Origin: Sphingobium sp. MI1205
GTDB taxonomy: Bacteria > Pseudomonadota > Alphaproteobacteria > Sphingomonadales > Sphingomonadaceae
Direction: 5' to 3'
Length of the DNA stretch: 64,000 bases
Assembly (NCBI RefSeq): GCF_001563285.1
Contig: NZ_CP005188.1
Location: 811,501-875,500, forward strand
Shown: positions 6,636 through 15,608 of the stretch, one piece after another
How the letters are laid out: every line of letters begins with the position of its first letter
Numbering within the stretch: the stretch's first letter is position 1
The notes under the pieces: generated by a model
Databases searched by the model: none
What the model saw: the letters and a program-made list of their open reading frames with translations, nothing else
What the model was told of the DNA's origin: nothing
Made by a program: the position numbers and the translations under genes

Positions 6636-8717
6636 CTAATATCTCGCCCTGATACTCACGAACAAGCTGCGCCCTGGCTCAGGAAACCCACCCGTCAACG
6701 TATAGTTGTCATCGAACAGATTTCGGGCGCCAACACCGATCTCGACTCCGTTCAGCAGCGTATAGTCAATCCTGAGATTGGCCTGCACGTAGCTGCCCGT
6801 GCGATAATAAACCCGGGGCGACGCGGTACTTACAGTGGTGCGATCCGAGGCGATGTCCACACTCGGAACGATGTTAAGGGCGCGAATGGGTGACCATGAG
6901 GCATAGATGAAGCCTTTATGCGTCGGCACGTCGGTTAGTCGAAATACAGGAACCACCGTACCTGCGGCGGGCGTGCCAATATCGAAGGAGCGGTGCGTAT
7001 AGGTATAGTTTGCTCCAAGTTCGAGCGTCTGGTTCAGGCGGGCGGTTAGTGCCAGTTCTGCACCATAATATTCGGCACTACCGAGATTTTGCCGCTGGGT
7101 GGAATTGGCGGGGAAGCCAGCGGGACGTACCGATACGATCGCATCGCTGATGTCGCTGTAAAAAACTGCGCCTTCCGCCCGCAGCGGTCCGAATTGGCGA
7201 GAACCGCCTATTTCATAATTGGTGGCACGTTCTGCTTTCAGATCGGGGTTCGATGCGGCGGTGCCAAATTGAGTGCTAAATCGTTCGAAAATAGTGGGGA
7301 AGCGCGCCCGCGACGATATGCTGGCGTGGATGCCGGTGTCTGCGTCAGGCGTCCAAAGAAGTTGGCCTTGACCGTTGAATGCGCTCGCATTGCGCAGCGG
7401 ATAGCTGAAAATGCGGGCAGCGCCACCCGTCGGCGGAGTGCCATATTCCTCGGCTTGCTTGAGATCTCGCCAATCATAGCTTGCGCCGACAATGAAGGAC
7501 AATTTTGGCAAGAGCGCCAAGCGGTTCTCAGCCGCTATGGAGTAGGTGTCTTCCACATTCGTCTGGCCTGGTTCAGTGAAGCCAGAAGGGAAGCCCTGCT
7601 GCCACTCAACATGCTTATCGCGCCGATAGTGCGCGGCCAGACTGAACCGGTCGGCATCAGTCAAATCGACATCGAGCTGGGCGGAGCCGCCCCAAGCCTT
7701 GTCGGCATAATAGCTGTTGAAGGCGCGACCAAGCGTTTGCGTAGTCTGCGTGCGGTTGTCGAACGAACGAAGCAGATTGTCGAAGCTATTGACATAGGCT
7801 CGCGTTTTCAAAGTCGCGCAGTCACCAAGTGCCGTGGTCGAAAGAAAATAGACGCTTTCGATATTCCAGTAAGGCCAGTTCCAATTGCGTTGGGTTGCGA
7901 CGCCATCAGTGACGTGGAGCGGCGCGTTCTTGGCGCCCTCCTGCCTGGTGTAGCTGATCGAATATTCATCGGTATCGTTGGGCGTGAAGCCGAACTTTGC
8001 ATTTACCCGCCAGTCGCGGGTACGCGAGAAGTCGCGCGCGCCGCCATCCTCGGCTGAGCCGGGTGTTGGCGTGTAGCCACCAGCCAAGTCCCAATGATCC
8101 TGAAAGTTGCGTGTGTAGGAAGCCTGCGCATACCATCGGTCCTGTTTGGTCCCGAGCAGGGCGAAAACATTATAGCCTGCATAATCGGCACCGCGATCAA
8201 AGCTGAGGGTGCCGCGAACTTCGGCCTCAAGCGCCTTGGTCGGCTTGCGTGTCACGAGATTAACCGCACCGCCCATCGCGCCGGGTCCGTCAAGAACGGA
8301 GGCATAGCCCTTGGCGACCTGAACCTCGGCAATGTCGGGGGTCAGGAAACGACCATAGTCGAGCCGGTTGTCTGCAGGCAGATAGACGCGAATACCGTCC
8401 AGTGAGAGCGGCACTTGGAACCGGTCAAAGCCCCGAACGAAGATCAGCCGTTCGTTGCGCGAACCGCCACTGTTCGAGGACGACACGCCAGGCATCAGGT
8501 TGACAGCTTCATCAAGCGTGTTGCGATTGAAAGTATAGATGGCGTCAGATGAAAGTGTCGTTTGACCGATCGCGATGCCCTCGGGCCGTGGCGCAGTTAC
8601 GATGATTTGACCTAGCGTGAAAGTGCCGTCGGTAGGCGCCGCGCTGTCTATGCTTTGGGCGTGCGCCTGTGTGGTGACAATCGCCGTGGTCATGGCCAGC
8701 ATCGTCAGAAATCGCAT
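6636..8717 (-). CDS. TonB-dependent outer-membrane receptor (ModE-box associated)
   Basis: 693 residues. Signal peptide MRFLTMLAMTTAIVTTQAHA, a plug domain with IIVTAPRPEG, FVRGFDRFQVPLSLDGIRV and AMGGAVNLVTRKP, then a 22-strand barrel region ending in FVSIRARY with terminal aromatic residue. It imports a ligand using TonB energy. The ligand is not evident. The promoter region shares a ModE-like box (8761-8786) with the divergent periplasmic-protein/cytochrome genes, which points to molybdate, tungstate or a metal chelate rather than iron; this is inference. GGGGGA precedes the ATG at 8717. Confidence 0.9.
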   Translation of the reverse strand: MRFLTMLAMTTAIVTTQAHAQSIDSAAPTDGTFTLGQIIVTAPRPEGIAIGQTTLSSDAIYTFNRNTLDEAVNLMPGVSSSNSGGSRNERLIFVRGFDRFQVPLSLDGIRVYLPADNRLDYGRFLTPDIAEVQVAKGYASVLDGPGAMGGAVNLVTRKPTKALEAEVRGTLSFDRGADYAGYNVFALLGTKQDRWYAQASYTRNFQDHWDLAGGYTPTPGSAEDGGARDFSRTRDWRVNAKFGFTPNDTDEYSISYTRQEGAKNAPLHVTDGVATQRNWNWPYWNIESVYFLSTTALGDCATLKTRAYVNSFDNLLRSFDNRTQTTQTLGRAFNSYYADKAWGGSAQLDVDLTDADRFSLAAHYRRDKHVEWQQGFPSGFTEPGQTNVEDTYSIAAENRLALLPKLSFIVGASYDWRDLKQAEEYGTPPTGGAARIFSYPLRNASAFNGQGQLLWTPDADTGIHASISSRARFPTIFERFSTQFGTAASNPDLKAERATNYEIGGSRQFGPLRAEGAVFYSDISDAIVSVRPAGFPANSTQRQNLGSAEYYGAELALTARLNQTLELGANYTYTHRSFDIGTPAAGTVVPVFRLTDVPTHKGFIYASWSPIRALNIVPSVDIASDRTTVSTASPRVYYRTGSYVQANLRIDYTLLNGVEIGVGARNLFDDNYTLTGGFPEPGRSLFVSIRARY

Positions 8718-8760
8718 CGTAATCCCCCATCAGCGTGCGCCAGCATTGTGCCTTGGCGAC

Positions 8761-8786
8761 TCGCTATATATGGCCATATATATCAC
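8761..8786. promoter_or_regulatory. ModE-type operator in a divergent promoter
   Basis: Contains CGCTATATA, six bases (TGGCCA), then TATATATCAC, with an 18-bp perfect palindrome at 8765-8782. The known ModE box is a CGNTATATA-N6-TATATANCG inverted repeat, so the match is close. It lies 44 bases from the TonB receptor start and 22 from the divergent gene's start. A ModE-like regulator is encoded 2 kb away at 10352-10747. Confidence 0.7.
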
Positions 8787-8807
8787 TTGGTTTGGAGGAG
8801 AAGCGGT

Positions 8808-9335
8808 ATGCGCGAAGCTCTTGTCGCAGCATTGATCGGAATCGCGCTGGTGTTGCCGTTGTCGGACGCCAATGCCCAGGAAGCTGGCAAGAGTTGGGCC
8901 ACAAGCCCAACGTCCTTGCCGCCCGAGCTTGCAGGGTGGTCGTCACGTCAGCCGACGGCGGCAGCCAGCAAGGCTGGAGACCTTGGTGCCGCAACGCTCG
9001 GCATCGGGACGGGTGTTGACGCGACGCTAAAATCGACCGGCGATGTTCATTATCTTGTACGGCCCGAAAAGCCCGGTGGTTCGGCAAGCTATGGTGGCCT
9101 GTTCAATTTCACGGTTCCTCGCGCGGGCACCTACAGAGTAGCGCTAGGTTCTGGCGCATGGATCGATGTTTTGAAGGGCAAGACAGCGCTAACCTCCACC
9201 GCGCATGGTCATGGTCCCGACTGCTCGGGCATTCGCAAGATGGTGGATTTTCAGCTGACGCCTGGACGCTACACCTTGCAGGTCGCTGCGAACGGGGAAC
9301 CGACCCTGCCAATCATGATCGTACAGCTGCCCTGA
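8808..9335 (+). CDS. secreted/periplasmic protein of unknown function, ModE-box locus
   Basis: 175 residues. The start ATG at 8808 has GGAGGAG seven bases upstream. Signal peptide MREALVAALIGIALVLPLSD with probable cleavage near ANAQ. The mature part is predicted all-beta, with FNFTVPRAGTYRVALGSGAW and a C-terminal GRYTLQVAANGEP. A HGHGPDCSGIRK segment (about residues 129-140) holds His and Cys residues that could bind metal. I do not recognise a named family. It is followed 23 bases later by the di-haem peroxidase gene and shares the operator region with the TonB receptor. Confidence 0.75.
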   Translation: MREALVAALIGIALVLPLSDANAQEAGKSWATSPTSLPPELAGWSSRQPTAAASKAGDLGAATLGIGTGVDATLKSTGDVHYLVRPEKPGGSASYGGLFNFTVPRAGTYRVALGSGAWIDVLKGKTALTSTAHGHGPDCSGIRKMVDFQLTPGRYTLQVAANGEPTLPIMIVQLP

Positions 9336-9358
9336 CGGATGCGCGGGTTGCAACGTCA

Positions 9359-10348
9359 ATGGCGGGCCTGGTGGTCGCCATCTTCACGATGGCGGCGGTG
9401 CGGCCTGCAGAATGGCGATGGACTTTGCCATCCGGTATTGCGCCCCCGACAGTCCCTGCTGACAATCCCATCACCGCCGCCAAAGTGGAGCTGGGACGAC
9501 GGCTATTCTATGACGCGGACCTGTCAATCAACGGCACCATGTCGTGTGCGACCTGTCATGAACAGAAACATGGCTTTGCAGACGACAACGCAACACGCCC
9601 TGGTGTCCACGGCGACCCTGGTCGTCGCAACGTCCCTGGTCTGGCCAACGTTGGTTATTCTGCGAGGCTGACTTGGGCCGATCCGCGCCTGACAACGCTG
9701 GAGGCACAGGTAGCCGTACCGGTGCTGGGGGCGCAGCCCGTGGAAATGGGCATGGCAGGCAAAGAAGCCGAGATCGGCACGCGGCTTGGCCGCGATCATT
9801 GTTATTTCCAGATGTTCGCGGACGCGTTTTCTGAGCGTAGAGGCAAGATTGATTTGGCGGGCGTGGCGATGGCGCTCGCGACCTTCCAGCGGACGATGAT
9901 TGCGTTCGACACGTCGTTCGATCGCTATAAACGGGGCCGGATGGACGCGATCTCAGCGGAGGCTCAGCGGGGCTACGAGCTCTTTATGGGACGCGGCGGC
10001 TGCGCGAACTGCCACTCGGGTCCCAATTTCAGCGATGATAATTATCATGCGCTCGCCGCCCAACAGTCGAAGGTCGATCTGGGACTGGGCGAAGTGACGG
10101 GTTCTACGACGGACGATGGGAAGTTCCGTACGCCAAGTTTGCGAAACATCGCGCTGACGGCACCCTATATGCATGACGGTAGCGCGTCGACGTTGGTAGA
10201 TGCACTCCGCCGGCATGATGCAGGAGCTACGTTGTCAGAACGCGACAGGAGCGACCTCATCGCGTTCCTGGATCAATTGACCGACCAACGTTTCATCACG
10301 GATAAACGCTTCGCCTTGCCGTCAAAGGCATGTGGCAAGCGTCTCTGA
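9359..10348 (+). CDS. di-haem cytochrome c peroxidase (CcpA/MauG/MbnH superfamily)
   Basis: 329 residues with an N-terminal hydrophobic export segment (MAGLVVAIFTMAA). Two c-type haem sites are present: CATCH (about 63-67) and CANCH (about 215-219). Family blocks include LGRRLFYDADLSINGTMSC, DGKFRTPSLRNIALTAPYMH and HDGSASTL. The Met/His ligation of each haem cannot be settled by eye. Members reduce peroxide or oxidise partner proteins in the periplasm; MbnH-like relatives modify a small partner protein encoded next door, which matches the gene order here. Start chosen at 9359; no strong ribosome-binding site is visible, so coupling to the upstream gene is likely. Confidence 0.85.
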   Translation: MAGLVVAIFTMAAVRPAEWRWTLPSGIAPPTVPADNPITAAKVELGRRLFYDADLSINGTMSCATCHEQKHGFADDNATRPGVHGDPGRRNVPGLANVGYSARLTWADPRLTTLEAQVAVPVLGAQPVEMGMAGKEAEIGTRLGRDHCYFQMFADAFSERRGKIDLAGVAMALATFQRTMIAFDTSFDRYKRGRMDAISAEAQRGYELFMGRGGCANCHSGPNFSDDNYHALAAQQSKVDLGLGEVTGSTTDDGKFRTPSLRNIALTAPYMHDGSASTLVDALRRHDAGATLSERDRSDLIAFLDQLTDQRFITDKRFALPSKACGKRL

Positions 10349-10351
10349 TCG

Positions 10352-10747
10352 TCAGGCATTTGAAGGCGCAGGCCCATTCGCTGGCTGTGGTGCTTCCCGC
10401 AGAAGCGCTGTCAGTGCTTCAAGGGGGGCCTGCGCGGCGGCATCGACAAGCTGTTGCTCAAGCGCCCGGTAAGCAACGAGAACTTCCCGTCCACATTCGG
10501 TCAATCGCGCTCCCTTGGTGGCTCCACCGCCAGCTGTTGTCTCTACAAGTCGTTCGATCCAACAACGGTTCATGCTATCGACCAGCAGCCAAGCGCGACG
10601 GTAGCTCAAGCCCATTGCCCGACCCGCCGCCGAGATCGAGCCTTCTCGATCGATAGCGTCGAGCAAATCCGCCTTTCCCGGGCCGATTGCGGGTTCATCA
10701 CCACAGAAAATCTGAGCTTTGAGCTTGAGTTGTCCGCACCTGATCAT
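10352..10747 (-). CDS. one-domain ModE-like transcriptional regulator
   Basis: 131 residues. A winged helix-turn-helix typical of ModE N-termini is visible: LLDAIDREGSISAAGRAMGL followed by SYRRAWLLVDSMN and GARLTECGREVL. Full-length ModE has two further Mop (molybdate-binding) domains, absent here. Start chosen at the ATG 10747 (MIRCGQLKLKAQIF); a longer frame reaches 10825. It ends three bases from the end of the cytochrome gene (convergent). It is the natural candidate for binding the box at 8761-8786. What it senses without Mop domains is unknown. Confidence 0.85.
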   Translation of the reverse strand: MIRCGQLKLKAQIFCGDEPAIGPGKADLLDAIDREGSISAAGRAMGLSYRRAWLLVDSMNRCWIERLVETTAGGGATKGARLTECGREVLVAYRALEQQLVDAAAQAPLEALTALLREAPQPANGPAPSNA

Positions 10748-11062
10748 GATCCACCCATTTGATCGGCCGCCTTCAAGGAAGCATGCCTCCATCGATGCTT
10801 TCGGTACAAATTTCGATTGGTTCAAGGTCGGACGCGGTCAGGCGATGAAAAACACATGAAATCCAACGGCTTTGCCCGTCAATGACGGACTCCTCTGGAA
10901 GCCGACGCATTAGGGGTCTGTTTGGAACGACAGGAATGCCCCAAGCGCGGTGGAGTTCCCTATCGCAAGCCGCCAGTTCCCTAACCACCCACCCTGGTCG
11001 TAGCAATTTGGCCGATCGCTGCACGACGGCCAAACCGACACTGAGTATCGATAACGAGGCAG
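10748..11062. other. intergenic region without a supported gene
   Basis: About 315 bases between the ModE-like regulator and the diguanylate cyclase, both on the minus strand. An 86-codon minus-strand frame at 10773-11033 has no recognisable features and no clear ribosome-binding site. I see no strong hairpin. Confidence 0.4.
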
Positions 11063-12871
11063 TTAAGCTGCGCTCTGCTGCTCCCGATGTGTGGCGGTCA
11101 CGATCCTATCGCGTCCCAGTGCCTTCGCTCGCAACAAGGCCGCGTCAGCCGTTTGGATCAAGCGCTCGGCAGAACAATGTTCCGGAACGCACGCGATGCC
11201 GATGGACGCCGTTATCGCGCCCAGCTCAGAGCCCGCGTGTGTAAGATGAAGCCGCCCGATCCGCTGGCAAATGTCTTCGGCTCGTGCGGCGGCCTGGTCC
11301 GACGTGAAGGCGGGCAACAATAATAGGAACTCCTCACCACCATAGCGAAACGCGTGGCCGGCCTCGCGGGTCGCGCTGCTCAGCACGGCGCCCACTTCGC
11401 GCAAGACCGCATCCCCCGCGTCATGACCATATTGGTCGTTGAAGCGCTTGAAATGATCAACGTCGAGCATCAGGCAGCTGATTGGCGCCCCGCGCCGCTG
11501 CGCCTCGGCGAGTTGTACGTCCAGCACGGTGTCAAGATGACGGCGGTTGGCGAGCCCGGTAAGCGGGTCGGCGAGCGCCATTCGGCGCAATGCATCACGC
11601 AGGCGAAGATTAGCCAGCGCAAGCGCGATGTTTTCCGCCAGCATGCGAAGATAGATCTCCAGAGTCGGCAGGTTCCCGGCCATATTCGCACGCGGCTCAA
11701 AATAGAGCAGGCCGAGCGTTTCGCGCTGTGCCGTTAGGGGCAGGCAGAGCGTGTTCAGGAGCGCGGCCTCGTGAAGCTCGAGATGATCGCAGGGCACATC
11801 GATGCTGTCGCCCGCAGGGCTATGGGGCAGGCCGCGGCGCAATGCCCAGCAGTCATGCGGAAAAAATTCCGTGCGGGAATATTGGGGATCCAGCCAGCCG
11901 CAAGATTCCACGATTGAATTGCGCTCGTGTTCAACAAGATAAAGCTTGCCGGCGAGTTCAGGCGCAATCTCGGGTACGAACCGTCTGACAACCTCGGTCA
12001 GATCAAGCAGCGTGTCGCAGCCCTGCATGCGCTGGGTCATCCGAGCCAACAGGTCGCGCACGGCAAGATCGGCGTTGCGCTCCTCCTCAAGCCTTTGCCG
12101 CTCGATACCATTTTCGCGGAACACCCGAATCGCCTGGGCCATATCGCCGATTTCGTCGATTTCCGTGTAGGTCGGTGGCTCGACGGCATAATCTTGCGCG
12201 GCGAGCCGGCTTACGACGTCGCTGAGGCGCACCACCGGGCGAAGCACGCGTTGTTTGAAGACAAAGTAGAGAACACAGAGAAACAGCAGGCCTGTTATAC
12301 CCAGCACGATCTCCGAGGTGGTACGCCAAAGCCGAGCGAGTTGCGTCGCGGTGGCGATCTCGTTTTGGGTGCGCTGATCCAGCTGGTATTGGAAGCGCTC
12401 AATCATTGACTCGGCGCGATCCAGCTCACGCTCATATTCAGCGCCGAACAGTATCTGGCGCGCACGCGCTTCATCACCCCGGTCATGGGCCACCAGTGCT
12501 TCACGCTGCTCGTCGTGAAGCGTGTCTGCCCAGCGGATCGCTTCCTTCAATGTGCTGAGTTCATCGATGCTTGCGCCGGCGTCACCCAAATGACGAATGC
12601 GGTTCTCAATCGCCCCGAGAGCGGCGAGGTCGCGACGATACAGGATGAGATAGGTCGGATCACCCGTATTCAGATATTGCCGCGCATGATCCGTGAGAGC
12701 GAAGACATCCGCGCCTAATTTGGAAGTGGCGTGGTCGAGCTGGTATCGCTGCGCAACCGCAGCCCGCTCGTCATCCTGCGCCTGAGACGCAAGCAGCATG
12801 GTGATGCCGGATGCAATGGTCAGCGCGACAGTGGCACCATAGGCCCAGTTGGTTATCGTAGATAAACGCAT
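11063..12871 (-). CDS. membrane-bound diguanylate cyclase (HAMP-GAF-GGDEF)
   Basis: 602 residues. TM helix 1 near 11-29, a periplasmic helical CHASE3-like sensor region to about 188, TM helix 2 near 189-208, a HAMP linker, a GAF-like domain (about 290-430) and a C-terminal GGDEF domain. The active site reads RYGGEEF (about residue 520), so cyclic-di-GMP synthesis is expected. The upstream inhibitory site, normally RxxD, reads REAG, so feedback inhibition is probably absent. It stands as a single leftward gene. Confidence 0.9.
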   Translation of the reverse strand: MRLSTITNWAYGATVALTIASGITMLLASQAQDDERAAVAQRYQLDHATSKLGADVFALTDHARQYLNTGDPTYLILYRRDLAALGAIENRIRHLGDAGASIDELSTLKEAIRWADTLHDEQREALVAHDRGDEARARQILFGAEYERELDRAESMIERFQYQLDQRTQNEIATATQLARLWRTTSEIVLGITGLLFLCVLYFVFKQRVLRPVVRLSDVVSRLAAQDYAVEPPTYTEIDEIGDMAQAIRVFRENGIERQRLEEERNADLAVRDLLARMTQRMQGCDTLLDLTEVVRRFVPEIAPELAGKLYLVEHERNSIVESCGWLDPQYSRTEFFPHDCWALRRGLPHSPAGDSIDVPCDHLELHEAALLNTLCLPLTAQRETLGLLYFEPRANMAGNLPTLEIYLRMLAENIALALANLRLRDALRRMALADPLTGLANRRHLDTVLDVQLAEAQRRGAPISCLMLDVDHFKRFNDQYGHDAGDAVLREVGAVLSSATREAGHAFRYGGEEFLLLLPAFTSDQAAARAEDICQRIGRLHLTHAGSELGAITASIGIACVPEHCSAERLIQTADAALLRAKALGRDRIVTATHREQQSAA

Positions 12872-13071
12872 CCACTGGAATTAACGCGCCAGCAGCTTCC
12901 TAAAGGTTAATTCTGAAGCACTATATTTTACGGACGGTAGCGCATCTTATCTCCAACGTGAAGGAGCACCAGAACGGGGAGGAATGAAGAGCTGCTATCA
13001 GATTATGGAAGGCTGATGGAACCACTGCTTAGTCGGCGAGCGAAGTCGTGATCATTCCCTCGATTGATCCG

Positions 13072-13974
13072 TTATCTTAGCTTGTCGGCAAGGAAATCGA
13101 CAAAGGCCCGCACCCGTGCCGGCGTATTCGTCCCGCCGACAAACACGGCGTGGATCTGCTCCACATCGCCCGGATTATAGTCCTCCAGGATTGGGACCAG
13201 ACGCTCCTGCGCGATCTCATCGACCACGCTGAACGCGCCGACGCGGGCAATGCCGGCGCCGTTTGCGGCAAGCTGCCCAAGGGTTTCGCCGTTGTTCGCC
13301 TCTATGCTACCCTTCACGCTCAGCGCGAAATCCATTCCATCGCGCCGGAACGGCCAGACCGGTTCGGCACGGCGAAAGTTGAAATTGAGACATTCGTGAT
13401 GATGCAGATCCTCGGGCACCAACGGCGTGCCCTTACGATCGAGATAGTCCGGCGAGGCAACGATGACACGGCGCGTCTCTCCGAGCTTTCGCGCAGTCAG
13501 CGTGCTGTCCGCCAGCGGGCCGAAGCGCACGGCGACGTCCGCTTTACCGGCGGAAATATCGATAAGCGTATCGGTGAGGGCAATGTCGATCAGGATATGC
13601 GGGTAAAGCGCCGCGAAGTCGCCCAGCAGCGGCACGATGCAGAGCCGGCCATGTGAAAGCGCCGCGCTGATCCGCAAGCGCCCGCGCGGGGCACCCTGAT
13701 CGGCGATCTGCTGCTCCGCCTCATCGAGGTCGAGCAGTATGCGGCGCGCCGCCTGAAGATAGGCCTGCCCTTCGGCAGTGGGTGACAAGGCGCGCGTCGA
13801 ACGCAGCAGTAGCCTTACCCCCAGCCGCTCCTCGATCCGGTCGATGGCGCGACTGACCGCCGATGGGCTCAGATCCAGCACACGTCCAGCGGCGGAGAAA
13901 CTACCATGATCCACCACCGTGGTGAACAGGGCCAGCGCGCGTGCACGATCCGCCCCGAGCAGTTTTGCATCCAT
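13072..13974 (-). CDS. LysR-family transcriptional regulator
   Basis: 300 residues. N-terminal winged helix FTTVVDHGSFSAAGRVLDLS with SAVSRAIDRIEERLGVRLL, then a periplasmic-binding-like effector domain. The subfamily resembles the DsdC/AaeR-type regulators that control neighbouring efflux genes. It is divergent from the MFS gene with about 106 bp between starts, the standard LysR-target arrangement. A short inverted repeat TATGC-GT-GCATA at 14030-14041 in that gap is a possible operator. Confidence 0.9.
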   Translation of the reverse strand: MDAKLLGADRARALALFTTVVDHGSFSAAGRVLDLSPSAVSRAIDRIEERLGVRLLLRSTRALSPTAEGQAYLQAARRILLDLDEAEQQIADQGAPRGRLRISAALSHGRLCIVPLLGDFAALYPHILIDIALTDTLIDISAGKADVAVRFGPLADSTLTARKLGETRRVIVASPDYLDRKGTPLVPEDLHHHECLNFNFRRAEPVWPFRRDGMDFALSVKGSIEANNGETLGQLAANGAGIARVGAFSVVDEIAQERLVPILEDYNPGDVEQIHAVFVGGTNTPARVRAFVDFLADKLR

Positions 13975-14080
13975 TGCAAAAATCCTTCGCGTCCAAGCCG
14001 CCTACTGGAGGCAGTCATGATCAATCATTTATGCGTGCATATAGTAGGCGCCGTAGCCGGCGCGCGTCGAGGGTCACTTC

Positions 14081-15268
14081 ATGAGCAAGTTCAATCCAGG
14101 AATTATCGCGCTGTCGATCGGCGCCTTCGGTATCGGCGTGACCGAGTTCGCGCCCATGGGTCTGCTACCCGTCATCGCCGCCGATCTGGGCGTCTCGATT
14201 CCCAGCGCCGGGCTGCTGATCAGCGCCTATGCGCTGGGCGTGATGATCGGCGCGCCGCTGATGACGCTGACGACCGGACAAATCCCGCGCCGCACGCTGC
14301 TCATCGGCCTCGCCGCCATCTTCACGCTCGGCAACCTGCTTGCGGCGATTTCGGGCAGCTATGGTATGCTGCTCGTTGCACGCCTGCTCACGTCCTTCAA
14401 TCACGGCGCCTTCTTCGGTGTCGGATCGATCGTGGCGGCGAGCCTCGTGCCGCCCAACCGGCAGGCAGGCGCGGTCGCCGCGATGTTCATGGGGCTCACC
14501 ATCGCCAATGTCGTCGGCGTGCCGCTCGCGACCTGGGCGGGCGAGCATGCCGGATGGCGCGCGTCCTTCTGGGGCATTGCCGGCCTTGGCGTCGCAACGA
14601 TGGCTGCGCTGCGCTTCACCTTGCCACCACTGCCAGTCGCCACAAGCGACAACGCGCTGGCGGAACTGCGGGTGCTGACCCGCCCGGTCGTGCTGGGGGC
14701 TCTCGCGCTCACGGTTGTGGGATCGAGCGCGATGTTCACGGTTTTCACTTATATCGTGCCGATCCTGCGCGACGTGACCCACGCCTCGCTGGGCTTCGTG
14801 ACGGCCATGCTCGTCACATATGGGGTCGGCCTTACGGTCGGAAACTGGCTCGGCGGCCGCTTCGCCGACCGATCGGTGGATTTGACGCTCGCCGTGACGC
14901 TGGCTGGCCTCACCGTGATCCTTCTCCTCTTTGCCGTGCTGATGCCCTATGCCGGCCCGAGCGCGGTGCTGATCTTCCTGTGGGGCGTGGCAAGTTTCGC
15001 GCTCGTCCCGCCGTTGCAGGTGCGGGTTATGTCCGCGGCGGCCGACGCCCCCAACCTCGCTTCGGCCGTAAACATTGGCGCGTTCAACCTCGGCAATGCG
15101 TTCGGCGCCGCGCTGGGTGGTGGCGTCATCGCCGGCGGAATAGGCTTGCCTGCCGTGGCCGTCGCCGGGGCAGTAACATCCGCGGTGGGGCTGATCGCCG
15201 TTCTTCTCGCCATCAAGAACGAGCGAAATATGAGCGACCGCTTTGCAGAAACATGCAATCAGCCCTGA
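14081..15268 (+). CDS. MFS drug/metabolite efflux transporter (DHA1, AraJ-like)
   Basis: 395 residues with about twelve hydrophobic helices. The N-terminal MSKFNPGIIALSIGAFGIGV with TEFAPMGLLPVIAADLGVSI is characteristic of the AraJ/YdhP/PbuE group of 12-TM exporters. Start ATG at 14081 follows GAGGG. The divergent LysR gene is the probable regulator. Substrate unknown. Confidence 0.9.
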   Translation: MSKFNPGIIALSIGAFGIGVTEFAPMGLLPVIAADLGVSIPSAGLLISAYALGVMIGAPLMTLTTGQIPRRTLLIGLAAIFTLGNLLAAISGSYGMLLVARLLTSFNHGAFFGVGSIVAASLVPPNRQAGAVAAMFMGLTIANVVGVPLATWAGEHAGWRASFWGIAGLGVATMAALRFTLPPLPVATSDNALAELRVLTRPVVLGALALTVVGSSAMFTVFTYIVPILRDVTHASLGFVTAMLVTYGVGLTVGNWLGGRFADRSVDLTLAVTLAGLTVILLLFAVLMPYAGPSAVLIFLWGVASFALVPPLQVRVMSAAADAPNLASAVNIGAFNLGNAFGAALGGGVIAGGIGLPAVAVAGAVTSAVGLIAVLLAIKNERNMSDRFAETCNQP

Positions 15269-15608
15269 ACGGCCGTTAAGTCCCAAGAATTGGCTTCGGA
15301 TACCGACCCTTCCCGGCCGCTCAGCGCTCAAATCCCGCTTCCCACGTGCAGACCGTCCGCTAATCCGGCAGGTGTCGACCCAACTCACGTCGTTCCGATG
15401 CAGCACCCGGAAAGTCGGTTTGCGCTAACACCGGCCATTCAGGGTTGCCCGCGTTGTCGATCGCTGCCGCCGACAGAGCCGCCGTTCAGCATTGTCAACT
15501 GGCTCACCAATAGCTGCCATTTGTTCAGGTGCAGGCTGGTGACGGAAATGGGTCGACATCCCTTCGAGCGTTCTTCCCCCGGGCCATCGTGGCCCCAGGA
15601 GAAGTGTC
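15269..15608. other. intergenic region upstream of the broken recombinase
   Basis: About 340 bases after the MFS gene. I see no supported gene, RNA or clear hairpin. It may hold the left boundary of the second recombinase element, but I could not find a copy of the 25-bp repeat or the 29-bp palindrome of the first element. Confidence 0.4.

Noticed and set aside
10773..11033. An 86-codon minus-strand frame between the ModE-like gene and the diguanylate cyclase
   Set aside because: No domain, no ribosome-binding site and no coupling to neighbours; possible but not supported.
13906..15406. Long alternative frames over the MFS gene on both strands
   Set aside because: The MFS frame has clear transmembrane helices and a ribosome-binding site; the others are Arg/Gly/His-rich shadows.
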